A DNA stretch of 56,719 nt, taken from NCBI GenBank assembly GCA_017624735.1, contig JAGAMK010000014.1:1-56719 (forward strand). Reading direction: 5' to 3'. Position 1 is the stretch's first letter, and every line of letters starts with the position of its first letter. Below are positions 9,193-16,904 of the stretch, piece after piece. This stretch comes from Clostridia bacterium (lineage in GTDB: Bacteria > Bacillota > Clostridia > Oscillospirales > Acutalibacteraceae). The notes beneath the pieces were generated by a model. That model had not been told where the DNA came from. It did not search any database and saw nothing but the letters and a program-made list of their open reading frames with translations. Both the position numbers and the translations under genes were made by a program.

Positions 9193-10566
9193 GTGGATAA
9201 AAAACATGATATTTCAGGGCAGTTAGCTACTGCGCCTATATGGAAACTTATAATCAAATTAAGCGTTCCTGCAATACTGGCACAGATTGTAAATCTGCTT
9301 TATAATGTTGTTGACAGAATTTACATAGGTCATATGAAAGACGTGGGCACAGCAGCTCTTACAGGTGTAGGTCTTTGTGTGCCGATTATTACATTGATTT
9401 CAGCATTTACAATGCTTGTGGCCCAAGGTGGTGCACCGAGAGCGGCGATTGAAATGGGAAAAGGTGATATAAAAAGAGCGGAGAAAATTCTTGGTAACTG
9501 TTTTGTATTACTTCTTTTATTTTCAGTAATTCTAACAACTGTCTTTTCAATTTTTGGCGAAGTACTTTTAATGTTCTTTGGTGCAAGCGAGGATACGATT
9601 ATATATGCTTTGCCATACATGAAAATTTATGTTGCAGGCTCGATTTTTGTTATGTTAAGCATGGGACTTAATATGTTCATTACAACTCAAGGCTTTACAA
9701 AAATCAGTATGGCAACAGTACTTATTGGTGCAATTTGCAATATTGTTCTTGACCCAATATTTATTTTTGTTTTCAAAATGGGTGTTCAAGGTGCAGCACT
9801 TGCCACAATAATTTCACAGGCAATCTCGGCAATCTGGGTGCTTGCTTTTCTTATGGGAAAACAGACGAAACTTAAAATCAAAAAAGAGAACCTTTTGCCA
9901 AATGCAAAAATTCTTCTTCCCGTATTTGCTCTCGGCGTTTCTCCTTTTATTATGAATGTCACAGAAGCAGTTATAAATATTTCGTTCAATTCCTCTTTAC
10001 AAAAATATGGTGGGGACATTGCTGTTGGTGCTATGACAATCTGCACAACAGTATTCCAAATGGCTTGGGTACCGGCACAAGGTATTGGTCAGGGGGCTCA
10101 GCCTATTATTAGCTATAACTATGGTGCAAAAAATGCTGACAGAGTAAAACAAGCCTTTAAAGCATTTCTGATTATCTGCTTTACTTATATTTTTGTGTTC
10201 GGTGCATCTGTTGAACTGTTTCCACAGTTTTTTATAGGTATTTTCAACGACAATCCTGAACTTATGGACACAGCCACATGGACTATACGTCTTTACGGAT
10301 GTGCAATGACTTTCTTTGGAATTCAAATGGCAATTCAGCAGACACTTATCGCGTTGGGAAAAGCAAAGGCATCACTTTTTATTGCGTGTTTAAGAAAGGT
10401 GATACTTCTTGTTCCGCTGATTTACATTTTACCTAATTTCTTTGAGGATAAGGTTTTTGCGGTATTCCTTGCAGAGCCTGTATCCGATGCGATTTCCATT
10501 GTTACGGCATCACTTGTCTTTTTCTTTGTGTTCAGAAAAGAAATGAAACAAATGAAATCCGAATAA
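9193..10566 (+). CDS. MATE family efflux transporter
   Basis: 457 aa with about 12 membrane segments in two homologous halves of six, the MATE layout. Typical motifs are Y-N-V-V-D-R-I-Y-I-G near the end of helix 1, P-I-I-S-Y-N-Y-G-A-K in the second half, and two G-x-x-x-N-x-x-L-D-P-I-F-like stretches after helix 5. The start is GTG at 9193 with AGGTGA just upstream, four bases after the kinase stop. MATE proteins export cationic compounds with Na+ or H+. Its place as last gene of a glycosidase operon that lacks any sugar importer is unusual; no terminator is obvious after it. Confidence 0.92.
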   Translation: MDKKHDISGQLATAPIWKLIIKLSVPAILAQIVNLLYNVVDRIYIGHMKDVGTAALTGVGLCVPIITLISAFTMLVAQGGAPRAAIEMGKGDIKRAEKILGNCFVLLLLFSVILTTVFSIFGEVLLMFFGASEDTIIYALPYMKIYVAGSIFVMLSMGLNMFITTQGFTKISMATVLIGAICNIVLDPIFIFVFKMGVQGAALATIISQAISAIWVLAFLMGKQTKLKIKKENLLPNAKILLPVFALGVSPFIMNVTEAVINISFNSSLQKYGGDIAVGAMTICTTVFQMAWVPAQGIGQGAQPIISYNYGAKNADRVKQAFKAFLIICFTYIFVFGASVELFPQFFIGIFNDNPELMDTATWTIRLYGCAMTFFGIQMAIQQTLIALGKAKASLFIACLRKVILLVPLIYILPNFFEDKVFAVFLAEPVSDAISIVTASLVFFFVFRKEMKQMKSE

Positions 10567-10591
10567 AAAATACTGTACAAAAATAATTGTT

Positions 10592-10600
10592 TGTGATAAT
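10592..10600 (+). promoter_or_regulatory. Possible extended -10 promoter of the FGGY kinase gene
   Basis: TGTGATAAT (extended -10) about 40 bases before the start. No good -35 is seen (ACTGTA at 10572 in the right place). Confidence 0.45.
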
Positions 10601-10643
10601 ATTATTTAGTATACAACTTTTGTAGTTGAAGGAGAAAATGAAA

Positions 10644-12257
10644 ATGGAAAAAGAAATTTATGCTCTTGCGTTTGACATTGGTACAACTGGTGTTAAAACT
10701 TGTTTGTTTAAAATAGGCAAGACAATTGAACTTATTTCAGCAGCAAGTGAGGGCTATAAACTCTATATTATGCCTAATGGTGGTGCTGAACAGGACCCAA
10801 ATGAATGGTGGGCAGCAATGTGCTCAACATCAAAGAAGGTTATTGCAGAATCAGGTGTTGACCCTAAAGAAATTTATGGTATTTCATTCTGCTCACAGAT
10901 GCAGGGCTTGGTGCTTGTTGATAAAGACGGAAACCATGTTCGTCGTGCATTCAGCTATATGGACCAGAGAGCTACTGAAGAAATCAAAAAGGGTATGGCA
11001 TACGGACCACAAGTTGCAGGCGGTAACATCTTTAAGCTCCTCCCATCACTTGCAATTACAGGCGCGGCGGCATTAAGCGTTAAGGACCCTGTATGGAAAT
11101 ACAAGTGGACAGAGGCTAACGAGCCTGAAAACTTCAAGAGAGTACATAAATGGCTTGATGTTAAGGAATATCTTATCTGTCGTATGACAGGTGAGTTCGT
11201 AATGACAAAGGACTCTGCTTTCGGCGCACTTCTCTATGACCTAAAAAAGCAGGATTGGAGTCCTACGGTATGTAAACTTTTAGGTGTTGATATGAAGCAC
11301 CTTGCTCGTATCGCAGACTGTACAGAAAAAATCGGTGAGCTTCGTCCTCAACAGGCTGAGGAATTAGGTCTTGTTCCCGGAATTGCAGTTTATGGTGGTG
11401 GCGGTGATGCTACTCTTATCGGTGTTGGTGCAGGTGCAACAGAGCTTGGTGATACTCATATTTATCAGGGTACATCAGGTTGGGTTTCAACAGTTACTGA
11501 CAAGAGCGTTGTTGACTCAAACACAATGATGGCGGCGGTTGTAGGCGCAGAAGATGGCATTTATAACTACTTCGGTGAGCTTGAAACAGCAGGTAAGTGC
11601 GTAGAATGGGTTAAAGACCACTTGGCTCTTGACGAAATCGATATTTATCTTGACAAACAACATGCTCTCAAACGCAAAACTGCTGATATGGAGGTTGTTT
11701 ATACAAATCTTTATGACTATATGATGGCGGTTGTTGATTCAATTCCTGCAGGCAGTGGCGGAGTAATCTTCACACCATGGCTTCACGGCAACCGTTGTCC
11801 GTTTGAGGACCCGAATGCTCGTGGTATGTTCTTTAATATCAGTCTTGATACAGGTAAAACCGAGCTTATCAGAGCGGTTGTTGAGGGTGTTTGCTTCCAT
11901 CTCCGTTGGTTCATTGAAACAGAGGAAAAGAAGGTTAAAACTTCAAAGACAATTCGTTTTGTTGGCGGTGGTGCTTTGTCAGGTGTGACAGCTCAGATTC
12001 TTGCCGACTGCACAGGCAGAGTAATTGAAACCGTTGCAAGTCCTCAAAACGTTGGTTCTGTGGGTGCTGCTGTGCTTATTGCGGTTAATGCAGGTATCAT
12101 CCCAAGCGTTAAGGATGCAAAGAAGCTTATCCCTGCAACAAACACATATATCCCTAACAAGGAAAACAAGGCTGTTTACGACAGGAACTTTGAAGTGTTC
12201 AAAAAGCTTTATAAGTCAAACAAAGAAAACTTCAAGGAGCTTAACGAATTGAAATAA
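10644..12257 (+). CDS. FGGY-family carbohydrate kinase (xylulokinase-like)
   Basis: 537 aa from ATG 10644 (AAGGAG at 10629-10634, 9 bases away); ATG 10638 is a possible alternative. The actin-like ATPase fold begins F-D11-I-G-T-T-G. M-D-Q-R lies near 112-115, the catalytic base region is G-G-G-G-D255, and the C-terminal half carries H-G-N-R-C-P-F-E-D-P-N-A-R-G and a glycine-rich V-G-G-G-A-L-S-G ATP site. Xylulokinases have M-H-G in the substrate site; here it is M-Q-G, so the sugar may not be xylulose. It follows the GH36/GH4/PfkB operon with its own likely promoter. Confidence 0.85.
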   Translation: MEKEIYALAFDIGTTGVKTCLFKIGKTIELISAASEGYKLYIMPNGGAEQDPNEWWAAMCSTSKKVIAESGVDPKEIYGISFCSQMQGLVLVDKDGNHVRRAFSYMDQRATEEIKKGMAYGPQVAGGNIFKLLPSLAITGAAALSVKDPVWKYKWTEANEPENFKRVHKWLDVKEYLICRMTGEFVMTKDSAFGALLYDLKKQDWSPTVCKLLGVDMKHLARIADCTEKIGELRPQQAEELGLVPGIAVYGGGGDATLIGVGAGATELGDTHIYQGTSGWVSTVTDKSVVDSNTMMAAVVGAEDGIYNYFGELETAGKCVEWVKDHLALDEIDIYLDKQHALKRKTADMEVVYTNLYDYMMAVVDSIPAGSGGVIFTPWLHGNRCPFEDPNARGMFFNISLDTGKTELIRAVVEGVCFHLRWFIETEEKKVKTSKTIRFVGGGALSGVTAQILADCTGRVIETVASPQNVGSVGAAVLIAVNAGIIPSVKDAKKLIPATNTYIPNKENKAVYDRNFEVFKKLYKSNKENFKELNELK

Positions 12258-12263
12258 CAAAAT

Positions 12264-12297
12264 ATGGGGGTGGAAAAATCTGCCCCTATTTTTTTGT
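12264..12297 (+). terminator. Terminator of the FGGY kinase gene
   Basis: ATGGGG and CCCCTAT arms around a 12-base loop, followed by seven T residues. Confidence 0.8.
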
Positions 12298-12325
12298 TGC
12301 AATAAAATAATAAAGAATGTATAAT
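12297..12325 (+). promoter_or_regulatory. Sigma-A promoter
   Basis: TTGCAA (12297-12302), 17-bp spacer, perfect TATAAT (12320-12325), 29 bases before the TTG start of the next gene. It overlaps the T-tract of the preceding terminator. Confidence 0.85.
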
Positions 12326-12354
12326 AAATACACACATTCCACGGAGGTGTTATT

Positions 12355-14049
12355 TTGGAAGACAAAAAATCACTTTTTGAAAAATATAAAATTGTAAAAG
12401 ATGATGAAGGAACAATAGTTGAAAACAAAGAAACAGAGGAGCCTGTAACACAACCTGACCAACCTAAAGAAATTGTTTTACCATCTGTTGAAAATAACGA
12501 AGAAGATTTCTTTGAGTACAATTTTAAAGATGACGAAGAAATCAATGAGATTGTTAATTCTGTCCTTGGCAAGGAAGAACCTGTTGTTCCTGAAAACGAA
12601 CCGGTTTCTATGACGGTTGCACCTTTGGTTGTCACCGAAGAAAAGGAAGAACCAAAACAGGTCAAAGAAAAGAAAGTTAAAGAACCAAAGCCACCTAAAG
12701 AGAAAAAGGTGAAAGAACCAAAACCACCTAAAGAGAAAAAAGAAAAAGGTGAGTTGGCAGAGCCTGTAACCAAAAAAGACTATATTACAATAGTACTTGC
12801 TTTGGTTGCCGTTGTTCTTGCAATGGCTTTTGTTGTGGTAAAATATTTGCCTATGGATGGCTCTCCGACAAGCAGTGATGAGCAGACAACTGTTGCAGAA
12901 CAGGACCTTGCAAAAATTCAGGTTTCACGTGAAGGCTCTTTAAGAAACTATGTGCAGAGCGATATTCCAAACGTATTCTATATGTTCTCATCAGATTACG
13001 GTCTTCAGTATTACCAGTACAGAGATAATCAGATGGTACCTGTAAAGTCAACAGGAACGCTTAGTGCATCGGTTAACTTTGGGCCTGCGAAATTGCCTGT
13101 TACAATAGATTATGTTAAGGTTGGAGAAGATGTTTTCGGCGTAGGTTTGTTCCGTCCTGACCAGCATCAAAATATCAATCTTTTCAATATTCAACTGATA
13201 ATGTTTAAACTTACAAATATGCCAAAGGGCTATGGCTCAAGCGATGATGCACTTCTTGTTGCAAAGATAACATCGGCGGCCGACCTTGAAAAAGAATATG
13301 ACAGATGGACAGAAAGTTATACTGTTAATCTCAGTTCGGGCAAATGCTCAAGATTTTTAAGTGTTGCAAGCAGAGAAACCGACCCAACAACAGGTACTTA
13401 TGTTGAAGATTTCTGTGTCCTTACAACAGAAGGCTATAATGCTACAAACGGAAAAGTGCCATATCTTTCAGGCAGAAACTACGATATGTCTGCAGGTAAA
13501 GATGATATCTTTATCAAGAGTGGAAACAATGAAAAAGTAGCAATAAAGAATATCGCCAATAAAATGTTGCTTGTAGATGGTGATGCTGTAATATTTATGA
13601 GATATACAGAAACAGGCTTTAATGTTTACAAATATGCAGACGGCAAAGAGTCTGTGGTGTTTGAATTCACAGGGTCAACAAACAGATGTATCTTTGCTGA
13701 CGAATATATCCTTGATAAGGAAAAAGGCACTTTGTATAACCTTAAAACAGGTAAAGAAACCTTGCTTGTGGGATACAAGATGACATCACCTGAGATTATG
13801 AAAGTGAGTCCTGACGGTAAATACCTTGTGGTTATGGGTATAATGGATAACGTTATGGACTATCAGGTACATGTGTATAACATTCAGACAGGCGAATATG
13901 CAAAGTATCAGGAAGAAAACTATTCTAATGTCAACAACTTGTCAAAGAATCTTTCTTTTATAGATGACCATACAGTTATGTATATGTTGGCAGACCCTAA
14001 CCGCGGCAGAGAATGTGTAATTCTTGATTTGTCAAAGGCGTTTGAATAA
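12355..14049 (+). CDS. Single-pass membrane protein with charged KEKKVKEPKPP repeats and a large extracellular domain
   Basis: 564 aa; starts with TTG at 12355, justified by a strong GGAGGTG site 5 bases upstream and no better start. Residues 1-103 are acidic and disordered. Residues 104-125 contain two tandem copies of an 11-residue Lys/Pro repeat (KEKKVKEPKPP), ending in another Lys-rich run. One membrane helix spans 143-164. Residues 170-564 should be outside and look all-beta, with repeated Y-x-V/G-D turns and an S-P-D-G-K-Y-L-V-V-M-G blade motif near the C terminus, compatible with a beta-propeller. I do not recognise the family. Its position before the 5S rRNA and mre genes says nothing firm about its job. 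Confidence 0.75.
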   Translation: MEDKKSLFEKYKIVKDDEGTIVENKETEEPVTQPDQPKEIVLPSVENNEEDFFEYNFKDDEEINEIVNSVLGKEEPVVPENEPVSMTVAPLVVTEEKEEPKQVKEKKVKEPKPPKEKKVKEPKPPKEKKEKGELAEPVTKKDYITIVLALVAVVLAMAFVVVKYLPMDGSPTSSDEQTTVAEQDLAKIQVSREGSLRNYVQSDIPNVFYMFSSDYGLQYYQYRDNQMVPVKSTGTLSASVNFGPAKLPVTIDYVKVGEDVFGVGLFRPDQHQNINLFNIQLIMFKLTNMPKGYGSSDDALLVAKITSAADLEKEYDRWTESYTVNLSSGKCSRFLSVASRETDPTTGTYVEDFCVLTTEGYNATNGKVPYLSGRNYDMSAGKDDIFIKSGNNEKVAIKNIANKMLLVDGDAVIFMRYTETGFNVYKYADGKESVVFEFTGSTNRCIFADEYILDKEKGTLYNLKTGKETLLVGYKMTSPEIMKVSPDGKYLVVMGIMDNVMDYQVHVYNIQTGEYAKYQEENYSNVNNLSKNLSFIDDHTVMYMLADPNRGRECVILDLSKAFE

Positions 14050-14056
14050 AATTTAT

Positions 14057-14098
14057 GAGCAGAGTTTGGAGAATTTCGCAACTCTGCTCTATTTTATT
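14057..14098 (+). terminator. Terminator
   Basis: Perfect 10-bp stem GAGCAGAGTT/AACTCTGCTC followed by TATTTTATT. Confidence 0.9.
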
Positions 14099-14179
14099 GT
14101 ATATTTTTACTTAATATAATTGAGAAATTGTTGAGCATTTGTATAAAATGTAAAAAGTGAAAAAAATTGAAAAAAACAC

Positions 14180-14208
14180 TTGCATTTTGTATTTTGTTCT
14201 GTTAGAAT
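14180..14208 (+). promoter_or_regulatory. Promoter of the 5S rRNA gene
   Basis: TTGCAT (14180-14185), 17-bp spacer, TAGAAT (14203-14208), about 35 bases before the mature 5S sequence. The 5S gene therefore has its own promoter here. Confidence 0.8.
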
Positions 14209-14242
14209 ATCTCTTGCGTTCACGAGATAAAGTGTTTCGTGA

Positions 14243-14358
<116 letters not shown>

Positions 14359-14363
14359 CAAAC

Positions 14364-14402
14364 AAAAGCGTCTATCCATTAGGATGGGCGTTTTATTTTT
14401 TT
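14364..14402 (+). terminator. Terminator of 5S rRNA
   Basis: AAAAGCGTCTATCC and GGATGGGCGTTTT arms (one G.T pair) with loop ATTA, followed by ATTTTTTT. Confidence 0.92.
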
Positions 14403-14421
14403 GAAAAAAACATGAATTTTC

Positions 14422-14461
14422 AACTGCGGGTATTGTATAATATCCGCAGTTTTGTTATAAT
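14422..14461 (+). promoter_or_regulatory. mreB promoter overlapped by an ACTGCGG palindrome
   Basis: The likely promoter is TTGTAT (14433-14438), 17-bp spacer, extended TGTTATAAT with hexamer TATAAT at 14456-14461. A palindrome with perfect arms AACTGCGG (14422-14429) and CCGCAGTT (14444-14451) brackets the -35 and spacer. A second TATAAT lies inside it at 14436-14441. A repressor bound to the palindrome would block the promoter; it could alternatively be a transcribed hairpin from the inner start site. Confidence 0.65.
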
Positions 14462-14513
14462 AAAATAGATTAACTGTGTTTTTATTTCTTTATATAAATT
14501 AGGAGATGTTGAA

Positions 14514-15503
14514 ATGTTATTTGCACAAGATATCGGTATCGATTTGGGCACAGCCAACACAATTGTATATCTTAAAGGAAAAGGAATTGTCCTTCGTGAG
14601 CCTTCTGTTGTGGCAGTTAATGAAAAACTTGACCCACCTTCAGTTGTAGCAGTAGGAAACGAAGCAAAAGAGATGATAGGAAGAACACCGGGTTCAATTA
14701 CAGCGGTAAAGCCATTGAAGGATGGTGTTATTATCAATTCCGAAATCACATCTGATATGCTTAAAACATTCATTAAAAAAGTAATAAATCGTTCGCCTTT
14801 CGCAAGAGCAAGAGTTCTCATCTGTGTTCCGTCAGGTATCACAGAGGTTGAGAGAAAGGCTGTTCACGATGCAGCGAGAGATGCCGGTGCAAAATATGCC
14901 TCACTTATTCACAAACCATTGGCAGCAGCTATCGGTGTAGGCTTACCTGTTACTGAGGCTGTGGGAAGCATGATTGTTGATATCGGTGGTGGTACAACAG
15001 AGGTTGCAGTTGTTTCTTACAGAGATATTGTTACTGCAAAGTCATGTCGTATTGCAGGTGATGATTTTGACGAGGCAATCATTGAGTACATACGCAAAAA
15101 ACACAATGTGCTTATTGGTGAAAGAACTGCTGAAGAAATCAAAATTAAAATCGGTTCAGCAATGAGTTACGATGGCGAAGGTGCTATGGATGTTCGTGGC
15201 AGAGACCTTTTAAACGGCTTGCCAAAGAATGTGGAAATCACATCCGAAGATGTAAGAGAAGCATTATCCGAGCCACTTGCACAGATTCTTGCAGCAGTTC
15301 GTGCAACTCTTGAAAAAACTCCACCGGAATTACTTGCAGATATTGTTGATAACGGTATTATGCTTACAGGTGGCGGAGCATTACTTCGTGAGATTGATAA
15401 GCTTATTTCAAATGAAACAAAAATTCCTGTTCACGTTGCTGTTGACCCAATGGATTGTGTTGCAGCAGGTATGGGAATCTGCTTGGAAAAAGGAAATATT
15501 TAA
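14514..15503 (+). CDS. mreB: Rod shape-determining protein MreB (altered active site)
   Basis: 329 aa, the usual MreB length, with AGGAGATG 5 bases before the ATG. Phosphate-binding motifs are intact: [11 protein letters not shown] (6-16), D-I-G-G-G-T-T-E (156-163) and L-T-G-G-G-A-L-L near 290. MreB polymerises on the membrane and guides lateral wall synthesis. The motif normally I-E-E-P-(M/F)-A-A-A-I-G reads I-H133-K134-P-L-A-A-A-I-G here, so both acidic residues, including the Glu needed for ATP hydrolysis in studied MreBs, are replaced. It is first gene of the mreBCD-PBP2 operon (2 bases to mreC), so it should work with them. Confidence 0.95.
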   Translation: MLFAQDIGIDLGTANTIVYLKGKGIVLREPSVVAVNEKLDPPSVVAVGNEAKEMIGRTPGSITAVKPLKDGVIINSEITSDMLKTFIKKVINRSPFARARVLICVPSGITEVERKAVHDAARDAGAKYASLIHKPLAAAIGVGLPVTEAVGSMIVDIGGGTTEVAVVSYRDIVTAKSCRIAGDDFDEAIIEYIRKKHNVLIGERTAEEIKIKIGSAMSYDGEGAMDVRGRDLLNGLPKNVEITSEDVREALSEPLAQILAAVRATLEKTPPELLADIVDNGIMLTGGGALLREIDKLISNETKIPVHVAVDPMDCVAAGMGICLEKGNI

Positions 15504-15505
15504 TT

Positions 15506-16342
15506 ATGAACAATTTCTTTAAAAGTACAACATTTAAGGTTTTGATAACTGTTGCGATAGTTCTTCTTTCTGCATCAATTATGGCAACCCTTACTGCAAC
15601 ATCAACTTCACCGTTGACAAAGGTTGTAAGTGTGATTACATCCCCATTACAGGATGTTGCGTCATATTTTTCTGCAAAGTTCGATGCTTTGACAGGTGGA
15701 TTTATCTCATCAAAATCCTATCAGGACAGGCTAACAGAACTTGAAGAACAAGTAGCAGAATATCAAAAGCAATTGGTTGATTACGAAAAGACAAAAAAAC
15801 AACTTGCAACATATGAGGAGTTTCTTGATGTCCGTGAAAAAAACCCCGATTACAAATGGGTTCATGCAACTGTAATCGGCAGAGATTCTGCAGAGATATT
15901 TGGTTCTTTTACTATTGACCAAGGCTCTAAACACGGGGTAAAAGTTAATGATGCAGTTATTTCAGGTGAATATCTTATTGGTGTTGTAACGGAAGTAAAT
16001 CCAACATCATCCGTTGTGCGTTCAGTTTTTGACCCATCTGTTAATGTCGCAGCTTACGAAATCCGAACAGGTGAATTAGGCTATGTTTGTGCCGATTATA
16101 AATTATCTGTTGACGGTAAATGTAAACTTGCAGGGTTAAAGACAGATACTGCCATATCTCAGGGTGGTATTGTGTGCTCGTCTGGTACAGGTGGCATTTT
16201 CCCAAAAGATTTGATAATTGGTGTCGTAAAAGATGTTCAGAAAAGTGAAACAGACCTTTCCGCCTACGCAATAATCGAGCCGACTGTTAATTCAAAAGAA
16301 ATTCACGACTGCTTTGTTATTACATCTTTTGAGGAAGAATAA
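15506..16342 (+). CDS. mreC: Rod shape-determining protein MreC
   Basis: 278 aa from ATG 15506, two bases after the mreB stop; an in-frame upstream extension runs into mreB and is not used. A membrane helix at about 11-29 is followed by an outside coiled coil (about 72-108, Leu/Tyr heptads) and the MreC beta-barrel domain with V-I-G-R-D, D-Q-G-S-K-H-G-V-K-V-N-D-A-V and G-L-V/I-G-V-V patterns. It links the MreB filament to PBP2 in the elongasome. Confidence 0.95.
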   Translation: MNNFFKSTTFKVLITVAIVLLSASIMATLTATSTSPLTKVVSVITSPLQDVASYFSAKFDALTGGFISSKSYQDRLTELEEQVAEYQKQLVDYEKTKKQLATYEEFLDVREKNPDYKWVHATVIGRDSAEIFGSFTIDQGSKHGVKVNDAVISGEYLIGVVTEVNPTSSVVRSVFDPSVNVAAYEIRTGELGYVCADYKLSVDGKCKLAGLKTDTAISQGGIVCSSGTGGIFPKDLIIGVVKDVQKSETDLSAYAIIEPTVNSKEIHDCFVITSFEEE

Positions 16343-16347
16343 AAATT

Positions 16348-16875
16348 ATGACTGTTCAGACAAAAATAAAAACAAAGCGATATTTGACATACGCTTTAAT
16401 AATTTTTCTTGCTCATATATTTCAGAATACCATTTGCATTTTTCCTGAAATAGCATCAGTAAGACCACTTTTGCTGATTTCTGTTGCAGTTTGCATTTCA
16501 ATGTTTGAGGGTGAACTGGTAGGTGCCGGAGCAGGACTTTTAGCCGGTGCATTGTGGGATACAGTTACAGTTACAGCGGACGGATACAACGCCTTTTATC
16601 TTATGGGTGCTTGTGCCGTTTGTGGTGTGTTGTTAAGAATTTTTATGAGAAACAATATTGTGACTTATACCATTATGAATTCAGGAATAACCCTTATATA
16701 TTTAATTACCTATGTGTTATTCTTTATCTCTGCAAGGGGAATTGATGATGCAGGAGCAATATTCTTCAGATATTATATTCCAATGGCGATTTATACACTT
16801 GTTTTTACACCATTATGGTATCTTCTCATAAGAACTATTTATAGAAAATTTTCATTTGATTACACAGAATACTAA
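16348..16875 (+). CDS. mreD: Rod shape-determining protein MreD
   Basis: 175 aa, five to six membrane helices, the size and topology of MreD. The motif P-L-L-L-I-S-V-A-V near 40-48 and the G-x-x-x-G-L-L-A-G-x-L-W-D loop (58-71) are typical. It starts five bases after mreC and uses the GAGGAAG overlapping the mreC stop as ribosome binding site. Role: integral partner of MreC and PBP2 in lateral wall growth. Confidence 0.92.
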   Translation: MTVQTKIKTKRYLTYALIIFLAHIFQNTICIFPEIASVRPLLLISVAVCISMFEGELVGAGAGLLAGALWDTVTVTADGYNAFYLMGACAVCGVLLRIFMRNNIVTYTIMNSGITLIYLITYVLFFISARGIDDAGAIFFRYYIPMAIYTLVFTPLWYLLIRTIYRKFSFDYTEY

Positions 16876-16904
16876 TTGATAAGAAAAGAAAGGACGGTGG
16901 AAAA

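Noticed and set aside
12216-12773. Antisense 185-codon frame across the FGGY/12355 junction
   Set aside because: It crosses a promoter and terminator and is the low-complexity complement of the Lys/Pro repeat.
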